A stretch of DNA of 64,000 nucleotides from Azolla caroliniana (Eukaryota > Polypodiophyta): positions 207,382 through 271,381 of the forward strand of contig JBHGNT010000037.1 of the NCBI GenBank assembly GCA_043228905.1, read 5' to 3'. The notes below the pieces were generated by a model that saw only the letters and a program-made list of their open reading frames with translations, was not told the DNA's origin and did no database searches. Both the position numbers and the translations under genes were made by a program. Below are positions 42,248 through 54,559 of this stretch, in pieces (within the stretch, counting starts at the first letter, position 1; each line of letters starts with the position of its first letter).

Positions 42248-45200
42248 GAATTGAAACTAAGAACGCTAGCTATGATATAGAATTAAAAAATCGAGATTTT
42301 GAAACTCAGGTCGAGAGACATGAGGAAATTAGCATATTTGAGGAGGGAGTTCAGGAGAGCCAGTGAGTAAATTAAAATGGTCATACCTAGCTCGTGTGAT
42401 ATCGGATTTCTGTGTTCAAACATGCAAATCGAAACTAACAAGGCTAGCTATGATATAGACTTAAAAAATCGTGATTTTGAAACTCAGGTCGAGAGACATG
42501 AGGAAATTAGCATGCTGGAGGAGGGAGTTGAGAAGAGCGAGGGAGTAAATTAAAATGGTCATACCTAGCTCGTGTGATATCGGATTTCTGTGTTCAAACA
42601 TGCGAATTGAAACTAAGAACGCTAGGTATGATATAGAATTAAAAAATCGAGATTTTGAAACTCAGATCGAGAGACATGCGGAAATTAGCATATTTGAGGA
42701 GGGAGTTGAGAAGAGCGAGTGAGTAAATTAAAATGGTCATACCTGGCTCGTGTGATATCGGATTTCTGTGTTCAAACATGCGAATCGAAGCTAACAAGGC
42801 TAGCTATGATATAGAATTAAAAAATCGTGATTTTGAAACTCAGGTCGAGAGACATGAGGAAATTAACATATTTGAGGAGGGAGTTGAGAAGAGCGAGTGA
42901 GTAAATTAAAATGGTCATACCTGGCTCGTGTGATATGGGATTTCTGTGTTCAAACATGCGAATCGAAGTTAACAAGGCTAGCTATGATATAGAATTAAAA
43001 AATCAAGATTTTGAAACTGACGTCGAAAGACATGAGGAAATTAGCATATTTGAAGAGGGAGTTGAGAAGAGCGAGTGAGTAAATTAAAATGGTCATACCT
43101 GGCTCGTGTGATATCGGATTTCTGTGTTCAAACATGCGAATTGAAACTAACAAGGCTAGCTATGATATAGAATTAAAAAATCGTGATTTTGAAACTCAGG
43201 TCGAGAGATATGAGGAAATTAGCATATTTGAGGAGGGAGTTGAGAAGAGCCAGTGAGTAAATTAAAATGGTCATACCTGGCTCGTGTGATATCGGATTTC
43301 TGTGTTCAAACATGTAAATCGAAGCTAACAAGGCTAGCTATGATATAGAATTAAAAAATCGAGATTTTGAAACTCAGGTCGAGAGACATGAAGAAATTAG
43401 CATATTTGAGGAGGGAGTTGAGAAGAGCGTGTGAGTAAATTAAAATGGTCATACCTGGCTCGTGTGATATCGGATTTCTGTGTTCAAACATGCGAATCGA
43501 AACTAACAAGGCTAGCTATGATATAGAATTAAAAAATCGAGATTTTGAAACTCAGGTCGAGAGACATGAGGAAATTAGCATGCTGGAGGAGGGAGTTGAG
43601 AAGAGTCAGTGAGTAAATTAAAATGGTCATACCTGGCTCGTGTGATATCGGATTTCTGTGTTCAAACATGCAAATCGAAGCTAACAAGGCTAGCTATGAT
43701 ATAGAATTAAAAAATCGAGATTTTGAAACTCAGGTCGAGAGACATGAGGAAATTAGCATATTTGAGGAGGGAGTTGAGAAGAGCCCGTGAGTAAATTAAA
43801 ATGGTCATACCTGGCTCGTGTGATATCGGATTTCTGTGTTCAAACATGCAAATCGAAGCTCACAAGGCTAGCTATGATATAGACTTAAAAAATCGTGATT
43901 TCGAAACTGACGTCGAAAGACATGAGGAAATTAGCATGCTGGAGGAGGGAGTTGAGAAGTACGAGTGAGTAAATTAAAATGGTCATACCTGGCTCGTGTG
44001 ATATCGGATTTCTGTGTTCAAACATGCGAATCGAAGCTAACAAGGCTAGCTATGATATAGAATTAAAAAATCGTGATTTTGAAACTCAGGTCGAGAGATA
44101 TGAGGAAATTAGCATATTTGAGGAGGGAGTTGAGAAGAGCCAGTGAGTAAATTAAAATGGTCATACCTGGCTCGTGTGATATCGGATTTCTGTGTTCAAA
44201 CATGTAAATCGAAGCTAACAAGGCTAGCTATGATATAGAATTAAAAAATCGAGATTTTGAAACTCAGGTCGAGAGACATGAAGAAATTAGCATATTTGAG
44301 GAGGGAGTTGAGAAGAGCGTGTGAGTAAATTAAAATGGTCATACCTGGCTCGTGTGATATCGGATTTCTGTGTTCAAACATGCGAATCGAAACTAACAAG
44401 GCTAGCTATGATATAGAATTAAAAAATCGAGATTTTGAAACTCAGGTCAAGAGACATGAGGAAATTAGCATATTTGAGGAGGGAGTTGAGAAGAGCCAGT
44501 GAGTAAATTAAAATGGTCATACCTGGCTCGTGTGATATCGGATTTCTGTGTTCAAACATGCGAATCGAAGCTAACAAGGCTAGCTATGATATAGAATTAA
44601 AAAATCGAGATTTTGAAACTCAGGTCGAGAGACATGAAGAAATTAGCATATTTGAGGAGGGAGTTGAGAAGAGCGTGTGAGTGAATTAAAATGGTCATAC
44701 CTGGCTCGTGTGATATCGGATTTCTGTGTTCAAACATGCAAATCGAAGCTAACAAGGATAGCTATGATATAAAATTAAAAAATCAAGTTTTTGAAACTGA
44801 CGTCGAAAGACATGAGGAAATTAGCATGTTGGAGGAGGGAGTAGAGAAGAGCGAGTGAGTAAATTAAAATGGTCATACCTGGCTCGTGTGATATCGGATT
44901 TCTGTGTTCAAACATGCGAATAGAAACTAACAAGGCTAGCTATGATATAGAATTAAAAAATCGTGATTTTGAAACTCAAGTCGAGAGACATGAGGAAATT
45001 AGCATATTTGAGGAGGGAGTTGAGAAGAGCCAGTGAGTAAATTAAAATGGTCATACCTGGCTCGTGTGATATCGGATTTCTGTGTTCAAACATGCAAATC
45101 GAAACTAACAAGGCTAGCTATGATATAGACTTAAAAAATCGTGATTTTGAAACTCAGGTCGAGAGACATGAGGAAATTAGCATGTTGGAGGAGGGAGTTG

Positions 45201-46341
45201 AGAAGAGCGAGTGAGTAAATTAAAATGGTCATACCTAGCTCGTGTGATATCGGATTTCTGTGTCCAAACATGCGAATCGAAGCTAACAACGCTAGGTATG
45301 ATATAGAATTAAAAAATCGAGATTTTGAAACTAAGATCGAGAGACATGCGGAAATTAGCATATTTGAGGAGGGAGTTTAGAAGAGCGAGTGAGTAAATTA
45401 AAATGGTCATACCTGGCTCGTGTGATATCGGATTTCTGTGTTCAAACATGCGAATCGAAGCTAACAAGGCTAGCTATGATATAGAATTAAAAAATCGTGA
45501 TTCTGAAACTCAGGTCGAGAGACATGAGGAAATTAACATATTTGAGGAGGGAGTTGAGAAGAGCGAGTGAGTAAATTAAAATGGTCATACCTGGCTCGTG
45601 TGATATTGGATTTCTGTGTTCAAACATGCGCATCGAAGTTAACAAGGCTAGCTATGATATAGAATTAAAAAATCAAGATTTTGAAACTGACGTCGAAAGA
45701 CATGAGGAAATTAGCATATTTGAAGAGGGAGTTGAGAAGAGCCAGTGAGTAAATTAAAATGGTCATACCTGGCTCGTGTGATATCGGATTTCTGTGTTCA
45801 AACATGCAAATCGAAGCTAACAAGGCTAGGTATGATATAGAATTAAAAAATCGAGATTTTGAAACTCAGGTCAAGAGACATGAAAAAATTAGCATATTTG
45901 AGGAGGGAGTTGAGAAGAGCGTGTGAGTAAATTAAAATGGTCATACCTGGCTCGTGTGATATCGGATTTCTGTGTTCAAACATGCGAATCGAAACTAACA
46001 AGGCTAGCTATGATATAGAATAAAAAAATCGAGATTTTGAAACTCAGGTCGAGAGACATGAAGAAATTAGCATATTTGAGGAGGGAGTTGAGAAGAGCGT
46101 GTGAGTGAATTAAAATGGTCATACCTGGCTCGTGTGATATCGGATTTCTGTGTTCAAACATGCAAATCGAAGCTAACAAGGATAGCTATGATATAAAATT
46201 AAAAAATCAAGTTTTTGAAACTGACGTCGAAAGACATGAGGAAATTAGCATGTTGGAGGAGGGAGTAGAGAAGAGCGAGTGAGTAAATTAAAATGGTCAT
46301 ACCTGGCTCGTGTGATATCGGATTTCTGTGTTCAAACATGC
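42248..46341 (+). repeat. 23-monomer HOR, copy 1 (4094 bp)
   Basis: Begins at GAATTGAAACTAAGAACG and is followed directly by a second copy starting with the same words at 46342. Ordered marks inside are TTCAGGAGAG, GAGCGAGGGAG, GATATGGGATT (42937), CATGTAAATCG, GAGTCAGTG, GAGCCCGTG, GAAGCTCACAAGG (43861), GAGAAGTACGAG, AAGGATAGC (44754), TGTCCAAAC (45261) and ATAGAATAAAAAAATC (46011). The last third repeats part of the preceding 20-monomer region. Identity with the upstream flank of copy 2 extends the match back to about 42160. Confidence 0.9.
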
Positions 46342-49300
46342 GAATTGAAACTAAGAACGCTAGCTATGATATAGAATTAAAAAATCGAGATTTTGAAACT
46401 CAGGTCGAGAGACATGAGGAAATTAGCATATTTGAGGAGGGAGTTCAGGAGAGCCAGTGAGTAAATTAAAATGGTCATACCTAGCTCGTGTGATATCGGA
46501 TTTCTGTGTTCAAACATGCAAATCGAAACTAACAAGGCTAGCTATGATATAGACTTAAAAAATCGTGATTTTGAAACTCAGGTCGAGAGACATGAGGAAA
46601 TTAGCATGCTGGAGGAGGGAGTTGAGAAGAGCGAGGGAGTAAATTAAAATGGTCATACCTAGCTCGTGTGATATCGGATTTCTGTGTTCAAACATGCGAA
46701 TTGAAACTAAGAACGCTAGGTATGATATAGAATTAAAAAATCGAGATTTTGAAACTCAGATCGAGAGACATGCGGAAATTAGCATATTTGAGGAGGGAGT
46801 TGAGAAGAGCGAGTGAGTAAATTAAAATGGTCATACCTGGCTCGTGTGATATCGGATTTCTGTGTTCAAACATGCGAATCGAAGCTAACAAGGCTAGCTA
46901 TGATATAGAATTAAAAAATCGTGATTTTGAAACTCAGGTCGAGAGACATGAGGAAATTAACATATTTGAGGAGGGAGTTGAGAAGAGCGAGTGAGTAAAT
47001 TAAAATGGTCATACCTGGCTCGTGTGATATGGGATTTCTGTGTTCAAACATGCGAATCGAAGTTAACAAGGCTAGCTATGATATAGAATTAAAAAATCAA
47101 GATTTTGAAACTGACGTCGAAAGACATGAGGAAATTAGCATATTTGAAGAGGGAGTTGAGAAGAGCGAGTGAGTAAATTAAAATGGTCATACCTGGCTCG
47201 TGTGATATCGGATTTCTGTGTTCAAACATGCGAATTGAAACTAACAAGGCTAGCTATGATATAGAATTAAAAAATCGTGATTTTGAAACTCAGGTCGAGA
47301 GATATGAGGAAATTAGCATATTTGAGGAGGGAGTTGAGAAGAGCCAGTGAGTAAATTAAAATGGTCATACCTGGCTCGTGTGATATCGGATTTCTGTGTT
47401 CAAACATGTAAATCGAAGCTAACAAGGCTAGCTATGATATAGAATTAAAAAATCGAGATTTTGAAACTCAGGTCGAGAGACATGAAGAAATTAGCATATT
47501 TGAGGAGGGAGTTGAGAAGAGCGTGTGAGTAAATTAAAATGGTCATACCTGGCTCGTGTGATATCGGATTTCTGTGTTCAAACATGCGAATCGAAACTAA
47601 CAAGGCTAGCTATGATATAGAATTAAAAAATCGAGATTTTGAAACTCAGGTCGAGAGACATGAGGAAATTAGCATGCTGGAGGAGGGAGTTGAGAAGAGT
47701 CAGTGAGTAAATTAAAATGGTCATACCTGGCTCGTGTGATATCGGATTTCTGTGTTCAAACATGCAAATCGAAGCTAACAAGGCTAGCTATGATATAGAA
47801 TTAAAAAATCGAGATTTTGAAACTCAGGTCGAGAGACATGAGGAAATTAGCATATTTGAGGAGGGAGTTGAGAAGAGCCCGTGAGTAAATTAAAATGGTC
47901 ATACCTGGCTCGTGTGATATCGGATTTCTGTGTTCAAACATGCAAATCGAAGCTCACAAGGCTAGCTATGATATAGACTTAAAAAATCGTGATTTCGAAA
48001 CTGACGTCGAAAGACATGAGGAAATTAGCATGCTGGAGGAGGGAGTTGAGAAGTACGAGTGAGTAAATTAAAATGGTCATACCTGGCTCGTGTGATATCG
48101 GATTTCTGTGTTCAAACATGCGAATCGAAGCTAACAAGGCTAGCTATGATATAGAATTAAAAAATCGTGATTTTGAAACTCAGGTCGAGAGATATGAGGA
48201 AATTAGCATATTTGAGGAGGGAGTTGAGAAGAGCCAGTGAGTAAATTAAAATGGTCATACCTGGCTCGTGTGATATCGGATTTCTGTGTTCAAACATGTA
48301 AATCGAAGCTAACAAGGCTAGCTATGATATAGAATTAAAAAATCGAGATTTTGAAACTCAGGTCGAGAGACATGAAGAAATTAGCATATTTGAGGAGGGA
48401 GTTGAGAAGAGCGTGTGAGTAAATTAAAATGGTCATACCTGGCTCGTGTGATATCGGATTTCTGTGTTCAAACATGCGAATCGAAACTAACAAGGCTAGC
48501 TATGATATAGAATTAAAAAATCGAGATTTTGAAACTCAGGTCAAGAGACATGAGGAAATTAGCATATTTGAGGAGGGAGTTGAGAAGAGCCAGTGAGTAA
48601 ATTAAAATGGTCATACCTGGCTCGTGTGATATCGGATTTCTGTGTTCAAACATGCGAATCGAAGCTAACAAGGCTAGCTATGATATAGAATTAAAAAATC
48701 GAGATTTTGAAACTCAGGTCGAGAGACATGAAGAAATTAGCATATTTGAGGAGGGAGTTGAGAAGAGCGTGTGAGTGAATTAAAATGGTCATACCTGGCT
48801 CGTGTGATATCGGATTTCTGTGTTCAAACATGCAAATCGAAGCTAACAAGGATAGCTATGATATAAAATTAAAAAATCAAGTTTTTGAAACTGACGTCGA
48901 AAGACATGAGGAAATTAGCATGTTGGAGGAGGGAGTAGAGAAGAGCGAGTGAGTAAATTAAAATGGTCATACCTGGCTCGTGTGATATCGGATTTCTGTG
49001 TTCAAACATGCGAATAGAAACTAACAAGGCTAGCTATGATATAGAATTAAAAAATCGTGATTTTGAAACTCAAGTCGAGAGACATGAGGAAATTAGCATA
49101 TTTGAGGAGGGAGTTGAGAAGAGCCAGTGAGTAAATTAAAATGGTCATACCTGGCTCGTGTGATATCGGATTTCTGTGTTCAAACATGCAAATCGAAACT
49201 AACAAGGCTAGCTATGATATAGACTTAAAAAATCGTGATTTTGAAACTCAGGTCGAGAGACATGAGGAAATTAGCATGTTGGAGGAGGGAGTTGAGAAGA

Positions 49301-50435
49301 GCGAGTGAGTAAATTAAAATGGTCATACCTAGCTCGTGTGATATCGGATTTCTGTGTCCAAACATGCGAATCGAAGCTAACAACGCTAGGTATGATATAG
49401 AATTAAAAAATCGAGATTTTGAAACTAAGATCGAGAGACATGCGGAAATTAGCATATTTGAGGAGGGAGTTTAGAAGAGCGAGTGAGTAAATTAAAATGG
49501 TCATACCTGGCTCGTGTGATATCGGATTTCTGTGTTCAAACATGCGAATCGAAGCTAACAAGGCTAGCTATGATATAGAATTAAAAAATCGTGATTCTGA
49601 AACTCAGGTCGAGAGACATGAGGAAATTAACATATTTGAGGAGGGAGTTGAGAAGAGCGAGTGAGTAAATTAAAATGGTCATACCTGGCTCGTGTGATAT
49701 TGGATTTCTGTGTTCAAACATGCGCATCGAAGTTAACAAGGCTAGCTATGATATAGAATTAAAAAATCAAGATTTTGAAACTGACGTCGAAAGACATGAG
49801 GAAATTAGCATATTTGAAGAGGGAGTTGAGAAGAGCCAGTGAGTAAATTAAAATGGTCATACCTGGCTCGTGTGATATCGGATTTCTGTGTTCAAACATG
49901 CAAATCGAAGCTAACAAGGCTAGGTATGATATAGAATTAAAAAATCGAGATTTTGAAACTCAGGTCAAGAGACATGAAAAAATTAGCATATTTGAGGAGG
50001 GAGTTGAGAAGAGCGTGTGAGTAAATTAAAATGGTCATACCTGGCTCGTGTGATATCGGATTTCTGTGTTCAAACATGCGAATCGAAACTAACAAGGCTA
50101 GCTATGATATAGAATAAAAAAATCGAGATTTTGAAACTCAGGTCGAGAGACATGAAGAAATTAGCATATTTGAGGAGGGAGTTGAGAAGAGCGTGTGAGT
50201 GAATTAAAATGGTCATACCTGGCTCGTGTGATATCGGATTTCTGTGTTCAAACATGCAAATCGAAGCTAACAAGGATAGCTATGATATAAAATTAAAAAA
50301 TCAAGTTTTTGAAACTGACGTCGAAAGACATGAGGAAATTAGCATGTTGGAGGAGGGAGTAGAGAAGAGCGAGTGAGTAAATTAAAATGGTCATACCTGG
50401 CTCGTGTGATATCGGATTTCTGTGTTCAAACATGC
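46342..50435 (+). repeat. 23-monomer HOR, copy 2 (4094 bp)
   Basis: Every rare mark listed for copy 1 recurs 4094 bp downstream, among them GATATGGGATT at 47031, GCTCACAAGG at about 47952, AAGGATAGC at 48848 and TGTCCAAAC at about 49356. I saw no difference in the parts I compared by eye. The copies separate at about 50436, where CGAATAGAATCTAAC replaces CGAATTGAAACTAAG. Such identity over 4 kb means either very recent amplification or an assembly artefact. Confidence 0.9.
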
Positions 50436-51325
50436 GAATAGAATCTAACAAGGCTAGCTATGATATAGAATTAAAAAATCGTGATTTTGAAACTCAAGTC
50501 GAGAGACATGAGGAAATTAGCATATTTGAGGAGGGAGTTGAGAAGAGCCAGTGAGTAAATTAAAATGGTCATACCTGGCTCGTGTGATATCGGATTTCTG
50601 TGTTCAAACATGCAAATCGAAGCTAACAAGACTAGCTATGATATAGAATTAAAAAATCGAGATTTTGAAACTCAGGTCCAGAGACATGAGGAAATTAGCA
50701 TATTTGAGGAGGGAGTTGAGAAGAGCCAGTGAGTAAATTAAAATGGTCATACCTAGCTCGTGTGATATTGGATTTCTGTGTTCAAACATGCAAATCGAAA
50801 CTAACAAGGCTAGCTATGATATAGACTTAAAAAATCGTGATTTTGAAACTCAGGTCGAGAGACATGAGGAAATTAGCATGTTGGAGGAGGGAGTTGAGAA
50901 GAGCCAGTGAGTAAATTAAAATGGTCATACCTAGCTCGTGTGATATCGGATTTCTGTGTTCAAACATGCGAATCGAAACTAAGAACGCTAGCTATGATAT
51001 AGAATTAAAAAATCGAGATTTTGAAACTCAGGTCGAGAGACATGAGGAAATTAGCATGTTGGAGGAGGGAGTTGAGAAGAGCGAGTGAGTAAATTAAAAT
51101 GGTCATACCTGGCTCGTGTGATATCGGATTTCTGTGTTCAAACATGCGAATCGAAACTAAGAACGCTAGCTATGATATAGAATTAAAAAATCGAGATTTT
51201 GAAACTCAGGTCGAGAGACATGAGGAAATTAGCATGTTGGAGGAGGGAGTTGAGAAGAGCGAGTGAGTAAATTAAAATGGTCATACCTGGCTCGTGTGAT
51301 ATCGGATTTCTGTGTTCAAACATGC
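50436..51325 (+). repeat. Five-monomer linker copied from 41358-42247
   Basis: The segment matches the sequence just before the first 23-monomer copy at an offset of 9078 bp (51 monomers). Shared marks are CGAATAGAATC, AACAAGACTAGC, GATATTGGATT, and two successive GAAACTAAGAACG monomers with CATGTTGGAGG. With its flanks it shows that a unit of 28 monomers (5 plus 23) and a unit of 23 monomers together form a 51-monomer super-period. Confidence 0.85.
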
Positions 51326-53730
51326 GAATTGAAACTAAGAACGCTAGCTATGATATAGAATTAAAAAATCGAGATTTTGAAACTCAGGTCGAGAGACATG
51401 AGGAAATTAGCATATTTGAGGAGGGAGTTCAGGAGAGCCAGTGAGTAAATTAAAATGGTCATACCTAGCTCGTGTGATATCGGATTTCTGTGTTCAAACA
51501 TGCAAATCGAAACTAACAAGGCTAGCTATGATATAGACTTAAAAAATCGTGATTTTGAAACTCAGGTCGAGAGACATGAGGAAATTAGCATGCTGGAGGA
51601 GGGAGTTGAGAAGAGCGAGGGAGTAAATTAAAATGGTCATACCTAGCTCGTGTGATATCGGATTTCTGTGTTCAAACATGCGAATTGAAACTAAGAACGC
51701 TAGGTATGATATAGAATTAAAAAATCGAGATTTTGAAACTCAGATCGAGAGACATGCGGAAATTAGCATATTTGAGGAGGGAGTTGAGAAGAGCGAGTGA
51801 GTAAATTAAAATGGTCATACCTGGCTCGTGTGATATCGGATTTCTGTGTTCAAACATGCGAATCGAAGCTAACAAGGCTAGCTATGATATAGAATTAAAA
51901 AATCGTGATTTTGAAACTCAGGTCGAGAGACATGAGGAAATTAACATATTTGAGGAGGGAGTTGAGAAGAGCGAGTGAGTAAATTAAAATGGTCATACCT
52001 GGCTCGTGTGATATTGGATTTCTGTGTTCAAACATGCGAATCGAAGTTAACAAGGCTAGCTATGATATAGAATTAAAAAATCAAGATTTTGAAACTGACG
52101 TCGAAAGACATGAGGAAATTAGCATATTTGAAGAGGGAGTTGAGAAGAGCGAGTGAGTAAATTAAAATGGTCATACCTGGCTCGTGTGATATCGGATTTC
52201 TGTGTTCAAACATGCGAATTGAAACTAACAAGGCTAGCTATGATATAGAATTAAAAAATCGTGATTTTGAAACTCAGGTCGAGAGATATGAGGAAATTAG
52301 CATATTTGAGGAGGGAGTTGAGAAGAGCCAGTGAGTAAATTAAAATGGTCATACCTGGCTCGTGTGATATCGGATTTCTGTGTTCAAACATGTAAATCGA
52401 AGCTAACAAGGCTAGCTATGATATAGAATTAAAAAATCGAGATTTTGAAACTCAGGTCGAGAGACATGAAGAAATTAGCATATTTGAGGAGGGAGTTGAG
52501 AAGAGCGTGTGAGTAAATTAAAATGGTCATACCTGGCTCGTGTGATATCGGATTTCTGTGTTCAAACATGCGAATCGAAACTAACAAGGCTAGCTATGAT
52601 ATAGAATTAAAAAATCGAGATTTTGAAACTCAGGTCGAGAGACATGAGGAAATTAGCATGCTGGAGCAGGGAGTTGAGAAGAGTCAGTGAGTAAATTAAA
52701 ATGGTCATACCTGGCTCGTGTGATATCGGATTTCTGTGTTCAAACATGCAAATCGAAGCTAACAAGGCTAGCTATGATATAGAATTAAAAAATCGAGATT
52801 TTGAAACTCAGGTCGAGAGACATGAGGAAATTAGCATATTTGAGGAGGGAGTTGAGAAGAGCCCGTGAGTAAATTAAAATGGTCATACCTGGCTCGTGTG
52901 ATATCGGATTTCTGTGTTCAAACATGCAAATCGAAGCTCACAAGGCTAGCTATGATATAGACTTAAAAAATCGTGATTTCGAAACTGACGTCGAAAGACA
53001 TGAGGAAATTAGCATGCTGGAGGAGGGAGTTGAGAAGTACGAGTGAGTAAATTAAAATGGTCATACCTGGCTCGTGTGATATCGGATTTCTGTGTTCAAA
53101 CATGCGAATCGAAGCTAACAAGGCTAGCTATGATATAGAATTAAAAAATCGTGATTTTGAAACTCAGGTCGAGAGATATGAGGAAATTAGCATATTTGAG
53201 GAGGGAGTTGAGAAGAGCCAGTGAGTAAATTAAAATGGTCATACCTGGCTCGTGTGATATCGGATTTCTGTGTTCAAACATGTAAATCGAAGCTAACAAG
53301 GCTAGCTATGATATAGAATTAAAAAATCGAGATTTTGAAACTCAGGTCGAGAGACATGAAGAAATTAGCATATTTGAGGAGGGAGTTGAGAAGAGCGTGT
53401 GAGTAAATTAAAATGGTCATACCTGGCTCGTGTGATATCGGATTTCTGTGTTCAAACATGCGAATCGAAACTAACAAGGCTAGCTATGATATAGAATTAA
53501 AAAATCGAGATTTTGAAACTCAGGTCAAGAGACATGAGGAAATTAGCATATTTGAGGAGGGAGTTGAGAAGAGCCAGTGAGTAAATTAAAATGGTCATAC
53601 CTGGCTCGTGTGATATCGGATTTCTGTGTTCAAACATGCGAATCGAAGCTAACAAGGCTAGCTATGATATAGAATTAAAAAATCGAGATTTTGAAACTCA
53701 GGTCGAGAGACATGAAGAAATTAGCATATT
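51326..53730 (+). repeat. 23-monomer HOR, copy 3, partial
   Basis: It matches copy 2 from 46342 at an offset of 4984 bp (28 monomers). Private differences are GATATTGG at about 52010, where copies 1 and 2 have GATATGGG, and CTGGAGCAGG near 52661 instead of CTGGAGGAGG. Agreement ends at about 53730, where CATATTTTAGGAGG and GAGCCAGTG replace CATATTTGAGGAGG and GCGTGTGAGTGAATT. Confidence 0.86.
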
Positions 53731-54559
53731 TTAGGAGGGAGTTGAGAAGAGCCAGTGAGTAAATTAAAATGGTCATACCTGGCTCGTGTGATATCGGATT
53801 TCTGTGTTCAAACATGTAAATCGAAGCTAACAAGGCTAGCTATGATATAGAATTAAAAAATCAAGATTTTGAAACTCAGGTCGAGAGACATGAAGAAATT
53901 AGCATATTTGAGGAGGGAGTTGAGAAGAGCGTGTGAGTAAATTAAAATGGTCATACCTGGCTCGTGTGATATCGGATTTCTGTGTTCAAACATGCGAATC
54001 GAAACTAACAAGGCTAGCTATGATATAGAATTAAAAAATCGAGATTTTGAAACTCAGGTCGAGAGACATGAGGAAATTAGCATGCTGGAGGAGGGAGTTG
54101 AGAAGAGTCAGTGAGTAAATTAAAATGGTCATACCTGGCTCGTGTGATATCGGATTTCTGTGTTCAAACATGCAAATCGAAGCTAACAAGGCTAGCTATG
54201 ATATAGAATTAAAAAATCGAGATTTTGAAACTCAGGTCGAGAGACATGAGGAAATTAGCATATTTGAGGAGGGAGTTGAGAAGAGCCGGTGAGTAAATTA
54301 AAATGGTCATACCTGGCTCGTGTGATATCGGATTTCTGTGTTCAAACATGCAAATCGAAGCTAACAAGGCTAGCTATGATATAGAATTAAAAAATCGAGA
54401 TTTTGAAACTCAGGTCGAGAGACATGAGGAAATTAGCATATTTGAGGAGGGAGTTGAGAAGAGCCCGTGAGTAAATTAAAATGGTCATACCTGGCTCGTG
54501 TGATATCGGATTTCTGTGTTCAAACATGCAAATCGAAGCTCACAAGGCTAGCTATGATA

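Larger units (their letters stand above)
33540..50310 (+). repeat. Distribution range of the AAGGATAGC / ATATAAAATT monomer class
   Basis: A monomer with AAGGATAGCTATGATATAAA, usually followed by AATCAAGTTTTTG, GACGTCGAAAG and CATGTTGG, starts its AAGGATAGC at 33540, 36032, 37634, 38880, 39592, 41194, 44754, 46178, 48848 and 50272. I saw it nowhere else. Spacings are 14, 9, 7, 4, 9, 20, 8, 15 and 8 monomers. It is a clean tracer of amplification in the middle third of the window. Confidence 0.85.

Noticed and set aside
45131-45361. Minus-strand 76-codon frames at 45131-45361 and 49225-49455
   Set aside because: They do begin with ATG, but depend on m51 C to G (GCTAGGTATG), which removes a minus-strand TAG. 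They are the two copies of the 4094-bp duplication. No coding signature was seen.
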